Positions 21,548 through 27,598 of a stretch of DNA of 27,598 nucleotides are shown piece after piece. Under the pieces are notes generated by a model, which saw nothing but the letters and a program-made list of their open reading frames with translations, was not told where the DNA came from and did not search any database. The position numbers were made by a program, and so were the translations under genes. This stretch comes from CAZWVM01 sp964637705 (GTDB taxonomy: Bacteria > UBA8481). Positions within the stretch are counted from its first letter, which is position 1; every line of letters begins with the position of its first letter. Location of the stretch: the NCBI GenBank assembly GCA_964637705.1, contig CAZWVM010000021.1, forward strand, positions 1 through 27,598, given 5' to 3'.

Positions 21548-22417
21548 TCAGTCATCCAGAAGTCCCTCGAACGGGGACGGCCTCGGGTTCACCGGCTCGG
21601 GGAGGTCGAGGTCGTCTCCCGATCCGAAGACGCCGTCGGGGCCCTTCGAGCGGACGGCGAAATCGCGACCCTCGGTGCGGGCGTGCAGGCGCGCGAAGTT
21701 CTCGATCTCATACATCCCGCCCCAGGGATCCTTCAATTCGTCACGCCTTACGATCGGAGCCCAGTCCCGCCGGCCGCGCGGGCCGGTGACGAGGAGTTCG
21801 AGATTCCCCGGCGTGTCGCCGACACGCTCACGGAACTCCTCCACCGCCGCGACGATCCGCTTCAACCTGTGGAATCCGACGATGAGCCTCTCGTAGTCGT
21901 CGCTGCTCCCCGGGTCGGCCCAGGCCTTGATCCCGGGCATGAAGAACCAGTCGCGCGGCGTACTCCTCCGGCGCGCATCGAATCCGCCGAGGTACCAGCC
22001 CCGGGCCCCTTCCTCCTCCGTGAACGCGACCGCCGCCTGCCCGGCTCCCGACGTGGTCCGGGCCGAGACCTGCTCGTTCTTCACCCAACCCGGGGACTCG
22101 GCCGGCTTCCAGCTGTTCTCCGTGCCGCGCACGTATTGAAACTCGCCGATCGGAGTGACGAGATGCCCGACCACGGGATCGATCTCGACGCCGCTCCACC
22201 CGAGGTGTCCGATCTCGTATTCGCTCCTCGATCCCTCGTTGTGGACGACGACGCGGTGGCTCCACGAGGGCGCGGAGACCCTCGCGCGCGGCGCGTAGCT
22301 GTTCCCGTTCGCGCGGCGGGACGGCAGGAGGCTCCCCTCGGCGAAACAGCACTGCGCCCCGACCGGGATTTGGACGAGGGCGACGAGGAGACCGACGGCG
22401 TACAGGATGCGCAACAT
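21548..22417 (-). CDS. Exported protein with C-terminal GspG/pseudopilin-like domain
   Basis: The ATG (22417) has GGAGG seven bases upstream. The N-terminus is an ordinary Sec signal (RILYAVGLLVALVQIPVGA), not the prepilin signal with a Gly-Phe/Glu+5 cleavage site. The middle is beta-rich with no recognised family. Residues about 188-285 resemble the C-terminal core of major pseudopilins (GspG/T2SSG): a helix IVGFHRLKRIVAAVEEFRE followed by LELLV, then DELKDPWGGMYEI and DFAVRSKGPDGVFGSGDDL, which match the conserved DPWG-x-x-Y and the calcium-type D-x-x-x-G-x-D-D loop. It is therefore a pseudopilin globular domain detached from the pilin leader. It may bind a similar interface or work as an envelope binder; both are inference. 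Confidence 0.8.
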   Translation of the reverse strand: MLRILYAVGLLVALVQIPVGAQCCFAEGSLLPSRRANGNSYAPRARVSAPSWSHRVVVHNEGSRSEYEIGHLGWSGVEIDPVVGHLVTPIGEFQYVRGTENSWKPAESPGWVKNEQVSARTTSGAGQAAVAFTEEEGARGWYLGGFDARRRSTPRDWFFMPGIKAWADPGSSDDYERLIVGFHRLKRIVAAVEEFRERVGDTPGNLELLVTGPRGRRDWAPIVRRDELKDPWGGMYEIENFARLHARTEGRDFAVRSKGPDGVFGSGDDLDLPEPVNPRPSPFEGLLDD

Positions 22418-22456
22418 GGTGAAACCTCCGAAAAGGGATCTGCCCCGCAGTATAGT

Positions 22457-24862
22457 CTACGCCGCGGCCCCGGGAAGAAAGATACTGAAGGTCGTGCCCT
22501 TGCCGGGCCGGGACTCGACCGAGATCTCGCCGTTGTGCGCCGTGATCGCCTTGCGCGCCAGCGCAAGGCCCAGTCCCGTGCCCTCGGTTTTCGTGGTGTA
22601 GAAGGCCTCGAAGGCCTGGTTGATCTCCTCCGGGGTCATCCCGCAGCCGTTGTCGCGCACGCGGATCCAGACCCCGCCGCCGGAAATCTCCCCGAGGCAG
22701 CGGATCTCACCTCCCTGCTCCACGGCGTCGTAGGCGTTGCCGAGGATGTTGGAGAGGGCCTGGTCGAGGAGAACGCCGTCGGCGTGAACGGGAAAGGAGT
22801 CGCGTTCCAGGGCCACGGCGACCTTCTTGCGCCTGAGGTGAGTCTCGTTGCGCGCCTTCCAGTTCCTGACGAGTTCCATCACGTCCACCGTCGAACGGCT
22901 GATGTCGCGGCTGGAGGCGAGCTGCAGGACCTCGGTGCAGAGCTTCTCCAGCCGCTCCACCTCGTGCTCGATGATCTCGACGTAGCGGTGCCCGCTGTCC
23001 GAGGGCGGCAGACGCTTGCCGAGGCGCCGGGTGAAACCGCCGATCGCGGTCAGGGGATTGCGGATATCGTGCGCGATGCCCGCGGCCATCTCGCCGATCG
23101 CCGCGAGCTTCTCGGCCTCGATGAGGCGCCCCGTCATCACCTCCAGCCGCTTCATCGCGGTCGAGAGCTCCTCGACCATCCGCGCGCCGTCGAGGGCCAG
23201 GCCGCACTGGTTCGCGATGGTCTGCAGGAGAACGAGATCCTCGTCCATGATCGGCTTCTGGTTGAAGATGTTGTCGACGGCGATGAGCCCGATCACGAGA
23301 TCCTTGGTGCAGACCGGAACCATCGCGTAGGAGGAGCTGCGAAGGGAGGAGGCGAAGACACGGTCGGAACCGAGGAGACCGGCGGTGGAGCGGATGTTGA
23401 AGCCGCGGCGCTCGGAGATGACGCGCGCGATGAGGGACGGCTCGCCCGTGATGGGAACGCGCAACTTCCTCACCGCCTGGTGGAAGCTCGACCGCTCGAT
23501 CTCGGCAGAGTCGGCGGAGAGGAGGTAGTCCTCGAGGGTGTGGAACCGCTCCGGCGCCTCGGTCCAGACCCGGTTCACCTCCTCCACCCCCGGGCCGATG
23601 CCCATGGCGCCGCGCAATTCCTGTTTCTGCTCGTCCATCAGGAGAACGAGCGCGCGATTATAGGCGAGACCGTGGCCGGACGTGATGCCTGTCAGGATGA
23701 CCGCGAGGATCTCGTTCTCCGCCGTCGACCCCTGGATCTCGCGCGAGAGGCGGTTGAGGATCATGAGCTCGTGGTTCTTGCGCTTGTATGTCAGCGCGAT
23801 CGCCTCCATCTCGGCGTAGATCTCGGCCTTGGAGTAGGATTCCGCCGCGATCTGGGCGAGGACGGCGAGCAGGCGCTCGTCGGCGACGGTGAAGGGCTGG
23901 GGGCGTCCGCTCTCCTTGGAGTGCTTGTCCAGGAGTTCCAGGGTGCCGACGACCTGGTTCTGGTGGATGAGGGGCACCGCCAGGAGACTCGTCATGCCGA
24001 GGTAGCCGCCGCCGCGGGGATCGCGGGCGAGGTCGTGGACGACGACCGGCTGGTAGGAGCGCGCGGCCTCCCCGGCGACGCTCTCACCCAGCGTCTGCGG
24101 TTCCATCGACTTCATCGAGCGGTCGTAGTCTCCGGCCGCCGCCTCCACCATCAGGCGGTTCGTCGTGATGTCGAAGATGCGCAGGATCGCCGCGCGCGAA
24201 TGGATGATCCGGCGCGCCCGTTCCGCGATCTCCTGGAAGACGCTGCGGGGATCGAGAAGCCCCGTGATGGCGCGCGACATCTCGTAGAGGTGCGTCCTCG
24301 CTCCCATGCGCTCCTGCAACTCGGTGTAAAGCCGGGCGTTCTCCAGCGCGAACCCGAGTTGCTCGGCGAGAGCCGCGATGAGCCGGATCTCGTCGGTCGA
24401 GGCCGCGCGCGCCTCGAGGAAATGCAGCACGAGGATCCCGAGCACCTCCTCGCCGCGGATGATCGGGGCGGCGAGGAATCCCTTGTAACGCTCCTCGCCC
24501 GTCTCCTTCTTGTAGACGTAGCGCGCATCGGCCGGGCCGTCGGCGACGCTGATGATGCGGCCCTCCCGGATCGAATGGCCGGCGAGTCCCTCGCCCGGGC
24601 GGATCCGCGTCGCGCCCACGGCCGCCCCGTCGAGTCCCCTCGTCGCGCGCACGATGAAGCTCGTCTCGGGCCCGGCGCTCATCGAGTCGTCCCGGAGGAA
24701 GATCGTGGCCGCGTCGGCCTCCATCGCCCGCGCCACCTCGTCCACGAGCCGGTCGAGGACCTGGGAAGGCTCGGGCATCTCGAGCGAGATGCGGGCCTGC
24801 TCGGCGAGGAAGAGCGAGGAGATCCGGCGGAGAAGATTCAGCTCCTTCTCGATGCGGTCCAC
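22457..24862 (-). CDS. Cytoplasmic sensor histidine kinase with three GAF domains
   Basis: 801 residues, no membrane segment. Order: a short coiled coil (1-30), GAF1 (about 30-180), GAF2 (205-345), a linker helix, GAF3 (380-560), a coiled-coil, HisKA dimerisation domain with AAGIAHDIRNPLTA (phospho-acceptor His598) and HATPase_c. The kinase core has the N-box (705-711, NILGNAY), DNGCGM (737-742), FYTTKTEGTGLGLALA (G2 at 761-769) and a final GKGTTFSIFLP. GAF domains typically bind small ligands, but no ligand residues can be assigned here. The GTG start has GGGGAGG six bases upstream. A 7-base-pair hairpin precedes it. No response regulator is in the window; the neighbouring HDOD and coiled-coil genes may be partners. 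Confidence 0.95.
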   Translation of the reverse strand: MDRIEKELNLLRRISSLFLAEQARISLEMPEPSQVLDRLVDEVARAMEADAATIFLRDDSMSAGPETSFIVRATRGLDGAAVGATRIRPGEGLAGHSIREGRIISVADGPADARYVYKKETGEERYKGFLAAPIIRGEEVLGILVLHFLEARAASTDEIRLIAALAEQLGFALENARLYTELQERMGARTHLYEMSRAITGLLDPRSVFQEIAERARRIIHSRAAILRIFDITTNRLMVEAAAGDYDRSMKSMEPQTLGESVAGEAARSYQPVVVHDLARDPRGGGYLGMTSLLAVPLIHQNQVVGTLELLDKHSKESGRPQPFTVADERLLAVLAQIAAESYSKAEIYAEMEAIALTYKRKNHELMILNRLSREIQGSTAENEILAVILTGITSGHGLAYNRALVLLMDEQKQELRGAMGIGPGVEEVNRVWTEAPERFHTLEDYLLSADSAEIERSSFHQAVRKLRVPITGEPSLIARVISERRGFNIRSTAGLLGSDRVFASSLRSSSYAMVPVCTKDLVIGLIAVDNIFNQKPIMDEDLVLLQTIANQCGLALDGARMVEELSTAMKRLEVMTGRLIEAEKLAAIGEMAAGIAHDIRNPLTAIGGFTRRLGKRLPPSDSGHRYVEIIEHEVERLEKLCTEVLQLASSRDISRSTVDVMELVRNWKARNETHLRRKKVAVALERDSFPVHADGVLLDQALSNILGNAYDAVEQGGEIRCLGEISGGGVWIRVRDNGCGMTPEEINQAFEAFYTTKTEGTGLGLALARKAITAHNGEISVESRPGKGTTFSIFLPGAAA

Positions 24863-24877
24863 GTTCGGCCTCCCCTA

Positions 24878-24895
24878 CCCGGCGTTCACGCCGGG
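24878..24895 (-). other. Small perfect hairpin in the leader of the histidine-kinase gene
   Basis: Arms CCCGGCG (24878-24884) and CGCCGGG (24889-24895) form a 7-base-pair stem with a TTCA loop. It lies between the stop of the coiled-coil gene at 24907 and the GGGGAGG ribosome-binding site of the kinase. No T-run follows. It might set relative expression of the two genes, or be incidental in GC-rich DNA. Confidence 0.4.
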
Positions 24896-24906
24896 CGCGC
24901 GTTCCC

Positions 24907-25305
24907 TCATTCCTTCTTGCCTATGCCGAAGAGGCTCTCCAGGTCCGTCACGGTCAGGTCGAAGCGGGGTCCTTCGTCCGATTCGGAAGGAGACGGCGTG
25001 GCCCGGGCGGCGGGGGCGGCGGTCGCCGCGGGCGCGAAGTCCGTGACCACGGGCGAACCCGCGCGCGACAACGGTTCCGCCGGGAGCGACTCGGCGGGCA
25101 TCGACGCCGGGACCGGAAACGGATCGGGTTCCCTCGCGGGCGACGGGAGCGGCATCGCGGCCGGCAGGGGTGCGCCCGTCGTTTCCGAGGCCAGGCCGGC
25201 CAGGAGGACGAGCTTCTCCTCCACATCCTTGAGAACCTGCCTCAAGGCCCTCACGTCCTCGCTCAATCCCGTCAGAAGTTCGGCCTTCCGTTCCGCCTCG
25301 CTCAT
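24907..25305 (-). CDS. Coiled-coil / Pro-rich protein with short conserved-looking tail
   Basis: 132 residues. Residues 1-40 are a heptad-like helix (ERKAELLTGLSEDVRALRQ and on) likely to form a coiled coil. Residues 41-110 are Pro/Ala/Ser-rich and probably disordered. The last 20 end in a compact amphipathic segment (FDLTVTDLESLFGIGKKE). This design, a dimerising helix with a flexible linker and a short peptide end, is typical of an adaptor or tether. The ATG (25305) has AAGGGAG and GAGG upstream. It lies between the transglutaminase-like lipoprotein and the GAF kinase and may link them. I do not recognise a family. Confidence 0.75.
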   Translation of the reverse strand: MSEAERKAELLTGLSEDVRALRQVLKDVEEKLVLLAGLASETTGAPLPAAMPLPSPAREPDPFPVPASMPAESLPAEPLSRAGSPVVTDFAPAATAAPAARATPSPSESDEGPRFDLTVTDLESLFGIGKKE

Positions 25306-25320
25306 CGTCTCCCTTGCCTC

Positions 25321-26751
25321 CTACCGCGCATCCCGGATGCGCACGCCGATCTTGCCGGCCAGCCCCGCGATCCGGTACTGCTCGGCGATCTCCCCGGTCG
25401 CCAGCCGCAATCTCAACGCGCCCGCGGGATTCTCCCCGAAGGTCGCGTCAACCGGCCGCCATGCCCGGTCGAGGAGCACCTCGTTCCAGGCATGGTAGTA
25501 GAAGCGGCCGTTCATGTACGCCACGCCGGTCGCGATGCGGCAAGGCAGTCCCGCGGCGCGCGCCAGGGCGCAGTAGAGCACCGCGTGTTCATTGCAGTCG
25601 CCCCGGCGCGTCTCCAGCACATCGACGGCGGAGGGCAGCGTGAAGGCCGGCTCGCGCTTCAGGTTGTCGTGGACCCATCGGAAGATCGCGTCCGCCTTCG
25701 CCTCGGGCGTCGCCGCGCCGCGCACGATCTCCCGCGCCCGTTCCCGGATGCGCTCGTCCTTCGACTGCACGTAGGTCGTCGCCTCGAGATGGGGCTCGAT
25801 CCGGCCCTCGAACGGGACCGGCGCGCCGAGATCCACGACCGCGATCCGGAGGCCGGCCGAATCCGGATCTCCGACCGTCTGGACGCCGCCCGGCTCGAGA
25901 TCCCCCTCGAATCCGGTCAGATCGAGCTCCGCCCGGCGCACCGCCGCGGCGTTCTCGACGACGCGCCCCGCGTCGATGGAAAAGGCGAGGATGAGGTCGG
26001 TCAGGCTGCCGGCCCGCGAGAGATCCTTCGCGGCCTCCTCCGACTCCCGCTTCATCTCGATCCCCATCGGCCCGGTCGAACGGATCATCTCGCCGCTGCG
26101 GGTCACGAGCATCTCGGCTTCGACCGAGGCCATGACCGTCTTCACGCGGTAGAGCGTCTCCTCGACCCCGCCGATCTTCACGATTTCCGTCTCCCGGACC
26201 TCCATGCGGTACGGCACCACGCCGAAGACCGAGGGTTCGAAGAGTTCCCCCTCGATCACGTCGCCGACCTGGAACCCGGCGGAGGCGCGGCGCAACTGGG
26301 CGAGGCCGAGGAGGTCGGTCTTCCCGTCCAGGGGGATCCGGTCCTCCTTCTCCGTCGCACCGGTCCGGACGCGCGTGACGAGGACCCCGTCCTTCACCTC
26401 GCCGTCGGCCGTCGTCTCCATCGCGGGCGTGACGAGCGAGAAGGCGTAGGCGAGCGGCTCGTAGCGGGCATTGAAATCGACGTGGAAGGTGAAGGTGCTC
26501 TCCTGCACCAGCCCCATCGCCTTGATCCGCATGAAGGTCTCCTCCTCCATGCGGTACCGGTCCTCGCCGAGCCTCCGGATGCCGGTCCGGGACCAGCCGA
26601 TCTTGGCGCCGCGCAGGTAGAGACCGAGCCAGGTGGTGCGCTCGGCCAGGACAGGATCGGTGGAGAAGGCGGGCGGCGGCGGAGCCACCTCCGCGCCGCA
26701 CGCGACGACGGCGAGAAGGCAGAGCGCGAGGCCGATGCGCCGCAGGGGCAT
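25321..26751 (-). CDS. Transglutaminase-like lipoprotein
   Basis: 476 residues from the ATG at 26751. That start gives a lipoprotein signal (RRIGLALCLLAVVAC, lipobox Cys18) and a Pro-rich linker; the frame continues upstream only as a shadow of the HDOD gene. The C-terminal domain is of the transglutaminase-like superfamily: Cys386 in RRGDCNEHAVLY, His420 in FYYHAWNEV and Asp435 in RPVDATF form a complete catalytic triad. Residues 90-330 are a beta-rich domain, as in related larger proteins. Members act as cysteine proteases or amide-bond-modifying enzymes on extracytoplasmic proteins. The actual reaction here is unknown. It starts 2 bases after the HDOD gene's stop, so the two are probably co-transcribed. 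Confidence 0.9.
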   Translation of the reverse strand: MPLRRIGLALCLLAVVACGAEVAPPPPAFSTDPVLAERTTWLGLYLRGAKIGWSRTGIRRLGEDRYRMEEETFMRIKAMGLVQESTFTFHVDFNARYEPLAYAFSLVTPAMETTADGEVKDGVLVTRVRTGATEKEDRIPLDGKTDLLGLAQLRRASAGFQVGDVIEGELFEPSVFGVVPYRMEVRETEIVKIGGVEETLYRVKTVMASVEAEMLVTRSGEMIRSTGPMGIEMKRESEEAAKDLSRAGSLTDLILAFSIDAGRVVENAAAVRRAELDLTGFEGDLEPGGVQTVGDPDSAGLRIAVVDLGAPVPFEGRIEPHLEATTYVQSKDERIRERAREIVRGAATPEAKADAIFRWVHDNLKREPAFTLPSAVDVLETRRGDCNEHAVLYCALARAAGLPCRIATGVAYMNGRFYYHAWNEVLLDRAWRPVDATFGENPAGALRLRLATGEIAEQYRIAGLAGKIGVRIRDAR

Positions 26752-26753
26752 GG

Positions 26754-27598
26754 TCAGGCTTCGATGTCCATCAGGCGGAGGAAGTCGGAGGCCTTGGCGT
26801 ATTCCTGGTCCATCTCCACGCCGACGATCTGGGCCACGGCGTCCTCGGTGAGACCGAGGTTGAAAACGACGTTCTCGTTGAGGTTGGAGATGTCCTGATC
26901 GCCGCCGGATCCGAAGCTCTTCGTCTTCGCCAGGATGTTGGCGAAGTGCGTCGCGCCGATGATCGCCGTGTGCTCGCTGCGGTTCTCGGGCGTGTGGTGG
27001 AATCGGATCGCGGCCACGAGTTCCTCCGGCAGCTGCCATTGGCCGGCCAGCATCCCGCCGATCTCCGCGTGCGAAAGCCCGTTCACCTCGATCTCCGCCT
27101 TGTAGAAGGAGAGCCGCGTCGCCCGCATGTGCTGCAACACCCTCACGAAGTCCTCGTGGTAGTACTGGTCGAGGATGATCTTGCCGATGTCGTGGAGGAG
27201 ACCGGCCATGAAGTAATTCTCCTCCATCTCGCGCTGCCCCGCGACGCGCCGCCCGATGATCTTGGCCGTGATCGCGACGGCGAGGGAATGCTTCCAGAAG
27301 GCGCCCCGCGAAAAACCCTCGATCTCCCCCGACGTCGCGAACTTGTCCATGATGGCCGTGGAGAGCGCGAGGGACTTGATCGTGTTGAAACCGAGGATCA
27401 CGATGGCCTGCTTCACGTTGGCGACCTTGTTGCGGATCCCGTAGTAGGCGGAGTTCACCATCTTCAGGACCTTGGCGGAGAGAGAAACGTCGGAGAGGAT
27501 GATGCGGGAGAGGTCGTCCGCCGCGGACTTGGGATTGTTCGCGGTCTGGATGATCTTCATGGCGATGCCCGGCAGCGTCGGAAGCTTCTCGACCTTCT
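26754..27598 (-). CDS. HDOD-domain protein (partial at the right edge)
   Basis: 280 residues are visible and the frame stays open through the window edge (KVEKLPTLPGIAM before the first internal ATG at 27560). The true start is therefore outside, since LPTLP is the usual opening of the HDOD fold. The domain shows LSDVSLSAKVLKMVNSAYYG, WKHSLAVA, GLLHDIGKIIL (the retained HD pair) and LSHAEIGGMLAGQW. HDOD proteins are signalling domains related to HD phosphohydrolases, usually without nucleotide-cleaving activity and often linked to two-component or cyclic-di-nucleotide networks. Most have lost metal ligands; this copy keeps HD, so activity cannot be excluded by eye. No additional domain follows at the C-terminus. 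A receiver or other domain may precede it outside the window. Confidence 0.9.
   Translation of the reverse strand, partial: KVEKLPTLPGIAMKIIQTANNPKSAADDLSRIILSDVSLSAKVLKMVNSAYYGIRNKVANVKQAIVILGFNTIKSLALSTAIMDKFATSGEIEGFSRGAFWKHSLAVAITAKIIGRRVAGQREMEENYFMAGLLHDIGKIILDQYYHEDFVRVLQHMRATRLSFYKAEIEVNGLSHAEIGGMLAGQWQLPEELVAAIRFHHTPENRSEHTAIIGATHFANILAKTKSFGSGGDQDISNLNENVVFNLGLTEDAVAQIVGVEMDQEYAKASDFLRLMDIEA

Noticed and set aside
21413..25498. A very long open frame on the plus strand opposite the Ig-like, GspG-like and kinase genes
   Set aside because: High GC keeps antisense frames open. The minus-strand frames carry recognisable kinase, GAF and GspG motifs and ribosome-binding sites; the plus-strand product has none. 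Similar long plus-strand frames at 9641-12469 and 13249-15432 were rejected for the same reason.
25321..27039. A longer transglutaminase-like protein starting at 27039
   Set aside because: The extension overlaps the HDOD gene in another frame and gives an Arg-rich sequence. The ATG at 26751 begins a clean lipoprotein signal.

Overview
The window is high-GC bacterial DNA and almost fully coding. Codon third positions are strongly G/C. Several products carry Sec signal peptides or lipoboxes, and one looks like an outer-membrane beta-barrel fused to TPRs, so a Gram-negative (diderm) cell envelope is likely. Sirtuin, biotin and lipoate genes, HDOD, GAF kinase and FG-GAP proteins, plus bacterial microcompartment (BMC) vertex proteins, would fit Acidobacteriota, Planctomycetota, Myxococcota or a candidate phylum. 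I cannot place it more precisely from sequence alone.

Layout. (1) Positions 2-1090 (+) hold the 3' part of an unrecognised gene, facing a strong hairpin. (2) Positions 1136-8003 (-) are a tight six-gene unit: phosphoglucosamine/phosphomannomutase-type enzyme, TPR-metallopeptidase, lipoate-ligase/octanoyltransferase-like protein, FG-GAP secreted protein, bioA, bacteriohemerythrin. (3) A 68-codon gene (8265-8471, +) ends exactly where the next unit ends. (4) Positions 8472-15414 (-) are a nine-gene unit: a fused anti-sigma-type kinase/STAS/degenerate PP2C regulator, three tandem EutN/CcmL-type BMC vertex proteins, a beta-barrel/TPR fusion, a CpaF/TadA secretion ATPase, a membrane-anchored TPR-like protein, a TPR protein and a class III sirtuin. 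(5) Positions 15507-15698 hold a non-coding inverted-repeat element. (6) Positions 15813-17706 (+) encode two lipoproteins, one with a glycosidase-like barrel. (7) Positions 17719-27598 (-) encode an HDOD protein (cut by the window edge), a transglutaminase-like lipoprotein, a coiled-coil/Pro-rich protein, a triple-GAF histidine kinase, a GspG-like exported protein, a large exported Ig-like protein and an MFS transporter.

The most unusual part is unit 4. Three different pentameric shell-vertex proteins sit with a three-domain partner-switching regulator and an orphan type II/IV secretion-type ATPase. No hexameric BMC shell protein and no recognisable BMC cargo enzyme is visible in the window. 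Either the rest of a compartment locus is elsewhere, or the vertex-fold proteins serve something other than a classical compartment. Operon membership is inferred from spacing and overlaps (ATGA junctions, gaps of 66 bases or less), not demonstrated.
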